Source of the DNA: Actinomyces sp. AC-20-1
GTDB taxonomy: Bacteria; Actinomycetota; Actinomycetes; Actinomycetales; Actinomycetaceae
Length of the DNA: 64,000 nucleotides
Reading direction: 5' to 3'
Assembly: GCF_023369555.1 (NCBI RefSeq)
Contig: NZ_JACJVC010000003.1
Span: forward strand, 62,001 to 126,000
Each line of letters opens with the position of its first letter. The stretch's first letter is position 1. The position numbers and the translations under genes are program-made. Of this stretch, positions 42,504-51,039 are shown piece after piece. Under the pieces are notes generated by a model. The model saw only the letters and a list, made by a program, of their open reading frames with translations. It was not told the DNA's origin and made no database searches.

Positions 42504-44474
42504 TCACCAGACGCGGGTGCGGGACTCCCCTGCGGCGAGACCCGCCAGCGGGCCGGCCGGGTAGGCCGTCGCGTGCTCCTTGGCACGGCCCACCAGGTCG
42601 GTGTCGGCGTGGAGCTCGGTGCCGTCCGGGTTCTCGAAGGCCTGGTCCGGGTACCAGGCGCGGCCGAGCTCACGGCCGGAGACCGGCCTGAGGGCGGCAT
42701 CGGCGAAGGCCTGCGGCAGGCTGGCGACGAGGTAGAGGGCGTCGCCGTCGCGCTCGAGGCTCGCCCGGGCCTCGCCGAGGTGGACGGGACGGGTCTCCTC
42801 GGCGTAGGCGGGGGCGCCGTTGCCGTAGGCGTTGAGGCGGATCTCGACGGGCAGGGCCACGCCCTCGAAGCGCTCGTGGTCCCCCTTGCTGGGGTCGTTG
42901 ACCTGGGTGAGGTAGGCCTCGACGCCGTGCGGGTGGCCGTTGAACAGGTCCGTGCCGTTGGAGATCCTGCGGTGCGCGGGCGGGTTGACGAAGGCGTCCT
43001 GCCCCACGGTGGACAGGAAGATGTTGCCGATGTAGCGGTCGTCGCCCCCGCGGATGGCCGCGTAGCCGGCGGGCTGCGTCGAGTGCGGCAGGTGGTAGGG
43101 GGTGGGGCGCTCGATGATCGGCTGGTTGGCCACGACGCCGAGCACGAGGTTGGAGACGTAGGCACCGCCCTGGGAGTGGCCCTCGAGGGAGACGTCAGAG
43201 GCGAGGATGTTGTGGTCGACGAGGTAGGGGCCGTGGGAGACCTCGATGAACAGGTCGCGGGCGTTGGCGTGCATGACGTTGCGGCTCACACGCGTGCCCT
43301 GGGCCTGCCAGTCCAGCCAGATCCCCAGGGTGCAGTCCTCGATGAGGTTGTGCTCAATGACGGTGTCGATGGCGCCGTGCAGCTTGATACCAGCGATCTC
43401 GTAGCCGTAGAACTCGTGCTTGGTGGCGATGTGGTGGATGTGGTTGCCCTCGATCGTGGAGAACACGCACCCCAGGTGCCCGACGACGGCGTTCTGACCG
43501 CAGTCGTGGATGTGGTTGCGCCGCACGACGTGCGAGCCGATGAGGTCCTTGTCCCATCCGATGCGGAAAGCGGAGTAGACGGCCTCGAGCTGGTACTGGT
43601 AGCCGGGCTTGTCCAGACGCTCAGCCGCCCAGTTGTGGCCCGAGGAGTTCTCCTTGCCCAACGACACCGCCGAGCACTTGGCGTCATGGATGTCGCAGTC
43701 CTCGATGACCCACCCCTTGGCCCAGTTGGGCCCCACGAGCCCGGGCTGGTCCGCCGTCGGAGGAGCCCACGGCGTAGCCGCCTGGCACAGCTCCAGACCC
43801 CGCACAGTGATGTAGTTGATGTGGTGGACCTCGGGGTAGAGCACCGAGCGGCGCACATTGACCTCCACCAGCTCGGTGCGAGGATCCGCGCCCTGGAAGT
43901 TCGCCCAGACCGTCGTCTCAACATCACCCACCTCGGCGTACCAGACGTAGACGGTCTGGTCGGGACGACGGACCTTCTCCGCGACACCGGTCCAGCGGTC
44001 GTGCTCCTCGGTGCGGCGCCCGGGGGCGTCGACGGCCTCGCGGCTGGTGACCTCGTAGAAGGACATGCCGTTGAGGTAGACCTCGCCCAGGTGCTTGCGC
44101 GGCGCGCTGCGCTCGCCGTAGACGGTCCAGTCGCCCTCGACCTCGATGGCGAAGGGGTTCCACGAGCCGAACAGGCTGTTGGGCACCACAGCCCGCCAGG
44201 TGGTCCCACCCACGTTCTCCCAACCGGTGACGCGCTCAGCACCGGTGATGACGGGGCGCGCCTCACCCGGCGCCCCCTCGAAGACGATACGACGGTCATC
44301 AGAGCGCCCCGTGCGCACAGGCCTGACCCACTCGCGGTAGGTGCCCTCATGGATCCGCACCGTGTCACCAGGATGAGCAGCCTCCACCGCCCGGTTGATC
44401 GTACGGAAAGGCGCCTCAGCACTACCGGGAGCCACATCCGAGCCAGAAGGGGACACATGGAAGACAGACATCAT
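42504..44474 (-). CDS. GH120 beta-xylosidase, intracellular
   Basis: A 656-residue right-handed beta-helix glycosidase without signal peptide. The sequence follows Thermoanaerobacterium XylC closely as I recall it, with ATPWAPPTADQPG, PGYQYQLEAV and VSHGPYLVDHNIL. Nucleophile Asp388 (IWLDWQAQG) and acid/base Glu411 (FIEVSHGPY) are 23 residues apart, exactly as Asp382/Glu405 in XylC. It would release xylose from xylo-oligosaccharides in the cytoplasm. Two adjacent ATGs occur at the start; GAAAG precedes them. It is the first gene before Gfo/Idh and GH10. Confidence 0.93.
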   Translation of the reverse strand: MMSVFHVSPSGSDVAPGSAEAPFRTINRAVEAAHPGDTVRIHEGTYREWVRPVRTGRSDDRRIVFEGAPGEARPVITGAERVTGWENVGGTTWRAVVPNSLFGSWNPFAIEVEGDWTVYGERSAPRKHLGEVYLNGMSFYEVTSREAVDAPGRRTEEHDRWTGVAEKVRRPDQTVYVWYAEVGDVETTVWANFQGADPRTELVEVNVRRSVLYPEVHHINYITVRGLELCQAATPWAPPTADQPGLVGPNWAKGWVIEDCDIHDAKCSAVSLGKENSSGHNWAAERLDKPGYQYQLEAVYSAFRIGWDKDLIGSHVVRRNHIHDCGQNAVVGHLGCVFSTIEGNHIHHIATKHEFYGYEIAGIKLHGAIDTVIEHNLIEDCTLGIWLDWQAQGTRVSRNVMHANARDLFIEVSHGPYLVDHNILASDVSLEGHSQGGAYVSNLVLGVVANQPIIERPTPYHLPHSTQPAGYAAIRGGDDRYIGNIFLSTVGQDAFVNPPAHRRISNGTDLFNGHPHGVEAYLTQVNDPSKGDHERFEGVALPVEIRLNAYGNGAPAYAEETRPVHLGEARASLERDGDALYLVASLPQAFADAALRPVSGRELGRAWYPDQAFENPDGTELHADTDLVGRAKEHATAYPAGPLAGLAAGESRTRVW

Positions 44475-44571
44475 CGTCGCTTTCGTCGAGGTGCGTGCCG
44501 AGCGGGGTCACACGTGGCAGGGGCTCGCGCCGCACGGTGCGGGCAGGACGCCGCCGGTGGCGTCCGGCACG

Positions 44572-44600
44572 ACCCTAACATTTGCCTTACTGCAAAACAA
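44572..44600 (-). promoter_or_regulatory. Promoter and operator candidate for the GH120 gene
   Basis: On the minus strand TTGTTT (44595-44600), a 17-base spacer and TAGGGT (44572-44577) form a promoter. TTTGC and GCAAA (44581-44585, 44592-44596) form an inverted box in the spacer. The sequence is clearly more AT-rich than its surroundings. Confidence 0.5.
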
Positions 44601-44652
44601 TCCCGTTGACGGACGGGCTCCTCCAGACCCACCCACGCACGCTCCCCGCACA

Positions 44653-44727
44653 CGCTGAGCCCTGAGCCCTCACGCTGACGCCTGACCGGAGGTGTCAGGA
44701 CTCGACGCGAGAGCTCAGGGCTCAGCG
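44653..44727 (-). terminator. Large cruciform terminator after the monosaccharide ABC operon
   Basis: Fifteen-base perfect arms (44653-44667 and 44713-44727) enclose an inner small hairpin (CCTGA/TCAGG). It lies 26 bases beyond the permease stop. Confidence 0.6.
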
Positions 44728-44752
44728 GAAACAGGTGTGCGGGCGACCGGGC

Positions 44753-45937
44753 TCAGGCGGCGGAGCCGGCCCGCTTCTTGTTGACCAGGTCGAAGGCGAC
44801 CGCACCGAGCACCACGAGGCCCTTGATGGCCTGCTGGTAGTCGATGCCGACGCCCATGAGCGACATGCCGTTGTTCATCACCGCCATGACCAGGCCGCCG
44901 ATCATCGCGCCGACGACCGTGCCGATACCACCGGTGACGGCCGCGCCGCCGATGAAGCAGGCCGCGATGGCGTCGAGCTCGAAGCCGTTACCGGCCTTCG
45001 GGCCGGCGACGTTGAGGCGCGAGGTGAAGATGATGCCCGCGATCGAGGCGAGGAAGGAGCAGTTGACGAAGACGAGGAAGCGGACCCACTTGACCTTGAC
45101 GCCGGACAGGGCCGCCGCCTCCCGGTTGCCACCGATGGCGTAGACCTGGCGGCCCCAGACCGTGCGGTTGGAGATGAAGGAGTACAGGACGATGAGCACG
45201 CCCAGGATGAGCAGCACGAAGGGCGTGCCCTTGTAGGTGGCCAGCAGCCAGGCGAAGGCCATGCCGGCGCCGCAGACACCGACGATCTTGACGACCCACA
45301 CGCCCATCGGCACGACGGCCACCTCGTTGGCGATGGAGCGCCGGCGGGCGCGCAGGTCGCGCAGGACGAACAGGGCGAGCAGGGCCGCGGCGAGCACGAG
45401 GGTGAACAGGTCGTAGCCGTATCCGCCCAGGAGCCCGTTGAGGAAGCCCGAGGCGATGGAGCGGAAGCCGTCCGGGAAGGGGGAGATCTGCAGGTTGTTG
45501 AGGACGATCATCGTCAGGCCGCGGAAGATGAGCATGCCCGCCAGGGTGACGATGAAGGCCGGGATGCCGACGAAGGCGATCCAGAACCCGTGCCAGACGC
45601 CCACGAGGATGCCGACGGTGAGGCCGGCGGCGACCCCCACGGGCCAGGGCAGGCCCCAGCTGACCGTGACGACGCCCGCGACCGCTCCCGTCAGGGCGAC
45701 GACGGAGCCGACCGACAGGTCGATGTCCGCCATGAGGATGGCGAAGAGCATGCCGATCGCCATGACGAGGATGTAGGCGTTCTGCGTGATGATGTTGGAG
45801 ACGTTCTGGGGGGACAGTGACTGCCCTCCGGTCAGCACCGCGAACAGGGCGATGATCGCGACCAGGGCGACGGCGAGCCCTCCTGAGCGCAGGTTGGCGC
45901 TGAGCCTGTTGCGCAGCGACGTGGACGAGGTGGACAT
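44753..45937 (-). CDS. Monosaccharide ABC permease (XylH/MmsB/GguB-like, CUT2)
   Basis: A 394-residue permease with about ten helices. CUT2 hallmarks are ILMADIDLSVGSVVALTGA, GIPAFIVTLAGMLIFRGL and GGAAVTGGIGTVVGAMIGG. VWGRQVYAIGGNREAAALSG precedes the coupling segment. The start overlaps the ATPase stop by one base (TGATG). It works with the ATPase and receptor genes upstream to import a pentose or hexose. Confidence 0.94.
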   Translation of the reverse strand: MSTSSTSLRNRLSANLRSGGLAVALVAIIALFAVLTGGQSLSPQNVSNIITQNAYILVMAIGMLFAILMADIDLSVGSVVALTGAVAGVVTVSWGLPWPVGVAAGLTVGILVGVWHGFWIAFVGIPAFIVTLAGMLIFRGLTMIVLNNLQISPFPDGFRSIASGFLNGLLGGYGYDLFTLVLAAALLALFVLRDLRARRRSIANEVAVVPMGVWVVKIVGVCGAGMAFAWLLATYKGTPFVLLILGVLIVLYSFISNRTVWGRQVYAIGGNREAAALSGVKVKWVRFLVFVNCSFLASIAGIIFTSRLNVAGPKAGNGFELDAIAACFIGGAAVTGGIGTVVGAMIGGLVMAVMNNGMSLMGVGIDYQQAIKGLVVLGAVAFDLVNKKRAGSAA

Positions 45938-47475
45938 CAGCTTTCCTTCTCCTGGGTCATGTAGCGCATGAGGACCTCCTGGTCCGCCTCCTCGCGGGGC
46001 ACGTCAGCGGTGACGCGCCCGGCGGAGAGGGTGTAGATGCGGTCGCAGATACCGAGCAGCTCAGGCAGCTCCGAGGAGATGACGAGCACGGCCTTCCCGG
46101 CGTCGGCGAGCTGGTTGATGATGGTGTAGATCTCGTACTTGGCGCCGACGTCGATGCCTCGGGTCGGCTCGTCGAGGATGAGGACGTCGGGCTCGGTGGT
46201 GACCCACTTGCCCAGGACGACCTTCTGCTGGTTGCCGCCGGACAGGCCGCCGACGCGCGACTCGATGGAGGGCGCCTTGACCTTCATGTCGCGGCAGGCC
46301 TCGGCGCTTGCCTGGCGCTCCTTGTGCAGGTCCAGCACGCCGCGGCTCGAGTAGCGTCCGGGCGAGGCGGAGACGACGTTGTGGTTGATCGTCCCGATGA
46401 GGTTGAGGCCGTAGCGCTTGCGGTCCTCCGAGACGTAGGCCAGGCCGTGCTCGATGGCGGAGGCGACCGTGGGCACCGAGATCTCCTGGCCGTCCTTGAG
46501 GATCCGGCCGCTGATGTCGCGCCCGTAGGAGCGGCCGAAGACGCTCATGGCGAGCTCGGTGCGTCCGGCGCCCATGAGGCCGGCCAGCCCGACGACCTCG
46601 CCGTGGCGCAGCGTGAGGCAGGCGCCGTCGACGACCTTGCGGCTGGCGTCGTTGGGGTGGTGGACGGTCCAGTCCTCGATGCGCAGGGCCTCGTCGCCGA
46701 TGGTGGACACGTGCTCCGGGTAGCGGTTGTCGAGGCTGCGGCCCACCATGTGGCGGATGATCTCCGCCTCGTCGACGCCGCCCTCGCGGTGCATGTCGAG
46801 GGTGGTGATGGTGTGCCCGTCGCGGATGATGGTGGTGGAGTCGGCGATCTCGCGGATCTCGTTGAGCTTGTGGGAGATCACGATGCAGGTGATCCCGCGC
46901 TCCTGCAGGCGGCGCATGAGGTCGAGCAGGTGCTGGGAGTCCTCGTCGTTGAGCGCTGCGGTGGGCTCGTCGAGGATGAGGAGCTTGGCGTCCTTGACGA
47001 GCGCCTTGGCGATCTCCACGAGCTGCTGCTTGCCGACGCCGATGTCGCGGATGCGGGTCGAGGGGTCCTCGTCGAGGCCGACCTCGCGCATCATCTTCTG
47101 GGCGCGGGACTTGGTCTCGTGCCAGTCGATGATCCCGCGCCGGGCGCACTCGTTGCCCAGGAAGATGTTCTCGGCGATGGACAGGTAGGGGCTCAGGGCG
47201 AGCTCCTGGTGGATGATCGCGATGCCCTTGGCCTCGGAGCTCTTGATGTCCGAGAAGGTGCACTCCTCGCCGTCGAAGAAGATCTGGCCCTCGTAGGTGC
47301 CGTGCGGGTGCACTCCGGAGAGCACCTTCATGAGGGTGGACTTGCCGGCGCCGTTCTCGCCGCAGATGGCGTGGATCTCCCCGCGCGCCACCGAGAAGCT
47401 GACGTCGTCGAGGGCGAGGACGCCGGGGAAGCGCTTGGTGATCCCTCGCATCTCAAGGATGGTGTCTGTCTCCAT
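45937..47475 (-). CDS. Monosaccharide ABC ATPase, double domain (XylG/MmsA/GguA-like)
   Basis: A 512-residue fused ATPase. The first domain has Walker [10 protein letters not shown], signature [13 protein letters not shown] and Walker [12 protein letters not shown]. The second domain has a degenerate Walker A ([10 protein letters not shown]), signature LSGGNQQKV and [11 protein letters not shown], the usual CUT2 pattern. Start 47475 is chosen because AGGAG lies just upstream, inside an alternative longer start. It is the only ABC sugar ATPase in the window. Confidence 0.94.
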   Translation of the reverse strand: METDTILEMRGITKRFPGVLALDDVSFSVARGEIHAICGENGAGKSTLMKVLSGVHPHGTYEGQIFFDGEECTFSDIKSSEAKGIAIIHQELALSPYLSIAENIFLGNECARRGIIDWHETKSRAQKMMREVGLDEDPSTRIRDIGVGKQQLVEIAKALVKDAKLLILDEPTAALNDEDSQHLLDLMRRLQERGITCIVISHKLNEIREIADSTTIIRDGHTITTLDMHREGGVDEAEIIRHMVGRSLDNRYPEHVSTIGDEALRIEDWTVHHPNDASRKVVDGACLTLRHGEVVGLAGLMGAGRTELAMSVFGRSYGRDISGRILKDGQEISVPTVASAIEHGLAYVSEDRKRYGLNLIGTINHNVVSASPGRYSSRGVLDLHKERQASAEACRDMKVKAPSIESRVGGLSGGNQQKVVLGKWVTTEPDVLILDEPTRGIDVGAKYEIYTIINQLADAGKAVLVISSELPELLGICDRIYTLSAGRVTADVPREEADQEVLMRYMTQEKES

Positions 47476-47492
47476 CGTCTCTCCTGTCATGC

Positions 47493-47528
47493 GGACGGGC
47501 TGGCTCCGCTGCCGGAGCCAGCCCGTCC
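47493..47528 (-). terminator. Intercistronic stem-loop after the monosaccharide receptor gene
   Basis: Perfect 16-base arms (47493-47508 and 47513-47528) with a CTGC loop fill most of the gap between receptor and ATPase genes. The same arrangement follows two other binding-protein genes here. Confidence 0.75.
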
Positions 47529-47533
47529 ACTGC

Positions 47534-48679
47534 TCACTTGAGCTCGTCGGCGGTGTAGTAGCCGGAGACGACGAGGACGGAGTCGACGTCGTCCTTGGTG
47601 ACGATCTCAGCCGAGAGCAGGTACGACGGGACGACCTTGACGCCGTTGTCGTAGGTCTCGGTGTCGTTGACCTCGGGCTCCTCGCCCTTGAGGACCGCCA
47701 CGGCCATCTGGACGGCGGCGTCCGCGAGCTTGCGGGTGTCCTTGAAGATCGTGGAGTACTGCTCGTCGTGGAGGATGGAGATGATCGAGGGCTTCTCGGC
47801 GTCCTGGCCGGTGACGACCGGGTAGGGCAGGGAGCCCGTGCCGTAGCCGGCGCCCTTGAGGGCGCCGAGGATGCCGATGGAGATGCCGTCGTAGGGGCTC
47901 AGGACGCCGTCGACACGCGAGCCGTCGGTGTAGGTGGAGGTGATGAGGTTGTCCATGCGGGTCTGGGCGGTGGCGCCGTCCCAGCGCAGGATGGCGACGG
48001 TGTCGAAGTCGGTCTGGCCGGACTTGACGTTGAGGACGCCCTTGTCGATGTAGGGCTGGAGCTTCTCCATGGCGCCGTTGAAGAAGAAGGGGGCGTTGTT
48101 GTCGTCCGGGGAGCCGCCGAAGAGCTCGATGTTGAAGGGGCCGGTGACGCCGGTGTCCTTGCCGTCCTTGTCGATGATGCCCATGCCGGTGAGCAGCGAG
48201 GTGCCCATCTGGCCGCCGACGACGAAGTTGTCGAAGGAGGTGTAGTAGGAGACGTTCTCGTTGTCGCGGATGAGGCGGTCGTAGGAGATGACCGGGATGC
48301 CGGCCTCGCCGGCGGCGTCGAGCTGGTTGGACAGGGCGGTGCCATCGATCGGGGCGATGATGAGCAGGTTGACGCCCTGCGTGATCATGTTGTCGATCTG
48401 GTTGGTCTGGGTGGGGATGTCGTCCTCGGCGAACTGGAGGTCCACCTGGTAGCCGAGCCCCTCGAGCTGCTTCTTGACGTTCTCGCCGTCCTTGATCCAG
48501 CGCTCGGAGGACTTGGTCGGCATGGCGACACCGATCTTGATCTCGGAGGCCTCGAGGTTGGAGGTGTCGTTGGAGGCGCCGCCACCGGCACCGGAGCCGC
48601 CGCAGGCGGCGAGGGTGGCGGCGCCTGCGAGGGCGAGGGAGCCCGCGAGGACGGAGCGGCGGGTGAGCATGCGGGACAT
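47534..48679 (-). CDS. Monosaccharide-binding lipoprotein (ChvE/XylF-like)
   Basis: A 381-residue receptor of the ribose/ChvE fold. The signal peptide has TRRS (6-9) and Cys26 in LAAC. Ligand-pocket segments include [38 protein letters not shown] and [22 protein letters not shown], typical of ChvE/XylF proteins binding xylose, arabinose, glucose or galactose. AAGGAGGAGAT precedes the ATG. Its operator-bearing promoter matches the araA promoter, which favours L-arabinose among possible ligands. Confidence 0.93.
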   Translation of the reverse strand: MSRMLTRRSVLAGSLALAGAATLAACGGSGAGGGASNDTSNLEASEIKIGVAMPTKSSERWIKDGENVKKQLEGLGYQVDLQFAEDDIPTQTNQIDNMITQGVNLLIIAPIDGTALSNQLDAAGEAGIPVISYDRLIRDNENVSYYTSFDNFVVGGQMGTSLLTGMGIIDKDGKDTGVTGPFNIELFGGSPDDNNAPFFFNGAMEKLQPYIDKGVLNVKSGQTDFDTVAILRWDGATAQTRMDNLITSTYTDGSRVDGVLSPYDGISIGILGALKGAGYGTGSLPYPVVTGQDAEKPSIISILHDEQYSTIFKDTRKLADAAVQMAVAVLKGEEPEVNDTETYDNGVKVVPSYLLSAEIVTKDDVDSVLVVSGYYTADELK

Positions 48680-48750
48680 GAGGGGATCTCCTCCTTGAGA
48701 TGGGGTGGAGCCGCGTGCGCACCTGCGCGCTCGTGCTCCTGAACAGGTGC

Positions 48751-48779
48751 AGTCTTAACGTTCACAGACAGGCTGTCAA
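48751..48779 (-). promoter_or_regulatory. Promoter of the monosaccharide ABC operon with TGTGAACGTT operator in the spacer
   Basis: Minus strand: consensus TTGACA (48774-48779), a 17-base spacer ending in TGTGAACGTT (48757-48766), then AAGACT (48751-48756). The box position relative to -35 is identical to that of the araA promoter. Confidence 0.7.
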
Positions 48780-48860
48780 ATCATCTGGATTGACTTTTCC
48801 CGCAACATACCGCCATTTAATCGAATGGTATATTCACTGGTCTAGATATTTTAGGACGCC
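48780..48860. other. AT-rich upstream block
   Basis: Roughly 80 bases of about 40% GC in a 70% GC genome lie upstream of the consensus promoter. It includes CCATTTAATCGAATGG (five-base inverted arms) and TCTAGATATTTTAGG. It may act as an UP element or extra regulator sites. No coding frame is apparent. Confidence 0.5.
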
Positions 48861-48866
48861 CGGAAT

Positions 48867-48878
48867 GTGATCGTTCAC
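48867..48878. promoter_or_regulatory. Auxiliary GTGATCGTTCAC operator
   Basis: This box differs in one base from the perfect palindrome GTGAACGTTCAC at araA. It lies 113 bp from the spacer operator, a distance compatible with repression looping. Confidence 0.6.
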
Positions 48879-48917
48879 ATCATGGACGCGGGAGACTCCC
48901 CCACCAGGTCCCGTGCC

Positions 48918-49943
48918 TCACACGGAGGAGCGCCGCACCTTGAGCGTCGGCGAGACCGAGTGCCGCGTCCCCGGCTCGCCCTCGAAGGCGCTCAGCAGCA
49001 CCTCCATGCACAGGCGCCCCAGCTCCTCGAAGGGCTGGCTCACCGTCGTCAGCGCCGGGGCGAAGAACTCCGAGCCCGCCGTGTCGTCATAGCCGACGAC
49101 GGCCAGGTCCTGCGGCACGCGCACCCCCTGGTCGCGGGCCGCCGCCAGCAGCCCCAGTGCCATGAGGTCGTTCGAGCAGAACACGGCGTCCGGGGCCTCC
49201 TGCGGCCCCGCCGACGCTATCTGCAGGCACAGGGCCGTGCCCGCCTCGTAGCCCGACTCGGCGGTCCAGTCCCCCGACAGGCGGCCTGCCGGGCACAGCC
49301 CCGAGTCCTCCAGGGCGCTGCGCCAGCCCCGCTCACGCGCCTGGGCGTCGAACCAGTCGTCCGGACCCGCCACGTAGGCGATCCGACGGCGCCCGGCACC
49401 GATGAGGTGGCGCACGACCATCCGGGCGCCGAGCTCCTGGTCCACAGAGACGACGTGGATGCGCCCCTGCGGCTCGAAACCGTCCGCCACGACCACCATC
49501 GGCACGCTCTGCGCCGCCAGCGTCGCCGAGGTCGCGATCCCGGTCCTCGGGGCCACCGAGATGATGCCGTCCACCCCCCGGTTGACGAGGAAGCCGAAGG
49601 CCTCCGCGATCTCCCCCTCGTCACTCGTGCGCAGGGACGTCACCAGGGTCCCGTAGCCCACGCCCCGGGCCGCAACCTCGATGGCGCTCGCCGTCGAGGC
49701 CGGCCCGAAGAACTCCGAGGAGGCCGTCACCACGCCGATGAGGCGCGAGGAGGAGGTCACCAGCGCCCGGGCCGCCATGTTGCGGCGGTAGCCCAGCTCC
49801 TCGATGGCCCTGAGGACCTTGTCGCGCGTCGCCGGACGCACCCCCTCAGGGGAGTTGAGGACGCGCGAGACCGTCTGGTGGGACACGCCCGCCAGGCGGG
49901 CGACGTCCACCATGCCGGGCCTGCGCCCCCTGTCCTCACTCAT
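48918..49943 (-). CDS. LacI-family regulator, probable arabinose/monosaccharide repressor
   Basis: A 341-residue repressor. The HTH GMVDVARLAGVSHQTVSRVL starts near residue 10, followed by the hinge NMAARALVTSSS. Effector-domain segments are VVSVDQELGARMVVRHL and AVVGYDDTAGSEFFAPALTTV. It lies directly upstream of the monosaccharide ABC operon and 30 bases downstream of galM on the same strand. It is the best candidate to bind the TGTGAACGTT boxes here and at araA. Confidence 0.9.
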   Translation of the reverse strand: MSEDRGRRPGMVDVARLAGVSHQTVSRVLNSPEGVRPATRDKVLRAIEELGYRRNMAARALVTSSSRLIGVVTASSEFFGPASTASAIEVAARGVGYGTLVTSLRTSDEGEIAEAFGFLVNRGVDGIISVAPRTGIATSATLAAQSVPMVVVADGFEPQGRIHVVSVDQELGARMVVRHLIGAGRRRIAYVAGPDDWFDAQARERGWRSALEDSGLCPAGRLSGDWTAESGYEAGTALCLQIASAGPQEAPDAVFCSNDLMALGLLAAARDQGVRVPQDLAVVGYDDTAGSEFFAPALTTVSQPFEELGRLCMEVLLSAFEGEPGTRHSVSPTLKVRRSSV

Positions 49944-49973
49944 CGCGGCCGACCTCCCGGCGCCCGGCAGGCG

Positions 49974-50927
49974 TCAGGCCTCCTCGGACAGGCGGTAGAC
50001 GAACTCGTGGGACTCGCCGACGGCGAGGGTGAGCAGGTCCTCGCCCGTGTTGAAGGCGTTGGGCGGGCAGGTCATGGGCTCGACGGCGACGCCCGTGCGT
50101 CCCAGCTTGTCGGCGGAGTAGAGCTGGCACCACGGCACGTCGGAGGTGATGACGGCGCTGCGTCCGGCCTCGCCGCCGGTCAGGCGCACCGACCACTGTC
50201 CCTCGGGCAGGCCGGTGTAGGCGTTGTCGGTCTGCGTCGCGCCCACGAGGCGGCCGTCGCGCCAGTCCCAGTCCGTGCCCGCGACCTCACGGGTGCCGGC
50301 GGGTGCCATCGTGTCCGGATCGACGTCGAGCACGAGGGCGGCGGGCACCTCGAGCACGCACTCGTCCAGGGGGACGGAGCGGGTGAGGTAGGGGTGGCAG
50401 GACACGCCGTAAGGGGCCGGGGCACTGACGCCGTCGAGCACCGGCGCGCCGGTGGTGGCGCGGGTGGAGACGGCGGCGCCCACGTTGGTCGTCGTCGTCG
50501 TCACCGTCAGGCCGCTGGCGGCGTCGAGGTGGAAGCGCACCGAGACCTCCAGGGCCCACGGGTAGGCGTAGGAGGCGGGCAGGGCCAGCTCGAGCACCAC
50601 CTCGCTGAGATCCCCCTCCTCCGGGGTGTCGGAGGCGACGGCGAAGTCCGACCAGCCGACCAGGCCGTGCAGGGCGGAGCCGGTCTCCGGCTCGTTGCAG
50701 GGCACCGGGTAGGCCTGGCCGCAGTAGGTGTAGACGGAGCCCTTGATGCGGTTGGGCCAGGGCACGAGGGTGCGTCCCTGCCAGCCCTCTGGCATGGCGG
50801 AGGCGGCGTCGAAGGGGACGACGACGTCGCGCCCCTCGTGGCGCAGGTGGACGAGGGTGGCGCCCTGGGTGGCGACCCGGGCCTCGTAGGCTCCGGCTCG
50901 CAGGTCGACGAGCTCTCCGTTGATCAT
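49974..50927 (-). CDS. galM: Aldose 1-epimerase
   Basis: A 317-residue mutarotase interconverting alpha and beta anomers of free sugars. The catalytic His is in SCHPYL and the catalytic Glu in VAVEPMTCPPNAF, with SALHGLVGW and LVPWPNRIKG as further family motifs. The ATG at 50927 is preferred over an upstream extension because GAGAGG precedes it. It sits between an importer operon and the LacI gene, consistent with feeding arabinose or galactose to isomerases or kinases. Confidence 0.92.
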   Translation of the reverse strand: MINGELVDLRAGAYEARVATQGATLVHLRHEGRDVVVPFDAASAMPEGWQGRTLVPWPNRIKGSVYTYCGQAYPVPCNEPETGSALHGLVGWSDFAVASDTPEEGDLSEVVLELALPASYAYPWALEVSVRFHLDAASGLTVTTTTTNVGAAVSTRATTGAPVLDGVSAPAPYGVSCHPYLTRSVPLDECVLEVPAALVLDVDPDTMAPAGTREVAGTDWDWRDGRLVGATQTDNAYTGLPEGQWSVRLTGGEAGRSAVITSDVPWCQLYSADKLGRTGVAVEPMTCPPNAFNTGEDLLTLAVGESHEFVYRLSEEA

Positions 50928-50980
50928 GATCGGCCTCTCGGACGTGTGGGGCGGGGTGTGTGGCACAAGGTACACGCGCT

Positions 50981-51020
50981 GTGCCGGGGCGGCCGCCCGG
51001 GAAGGCTCCCACCCCGGCAC
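50981..51020 (-). terminator. Terminator between importer operon and galM
   Basis: Perfect nine-base arms GTGCCGGGG and CCCCGGCAC (50981-50989, 51012-51020) lie 20 bases beyond the permease stop. Confidence 0.5.
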
Positions 51021-51039
51021 GAGGCGTGTCAGCGGCAGC

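Noticed and set aside
40248-44609. A 1453-codon open frame on the plus strand antisense to GH10, Gfo/Idh and GH120
   Set aside because: It is a shadow of high third-position GC in three well-supported minus-strand genes. Its translation is Gly/Val/Asp-rich without any domain.
48866-48880. CRP/cAMP-type site (TGTGA and TCACA halves)
   Set aside because: The halves are four bases apart rather than six, and the box matches the CG-centred LacI operator found at araA.
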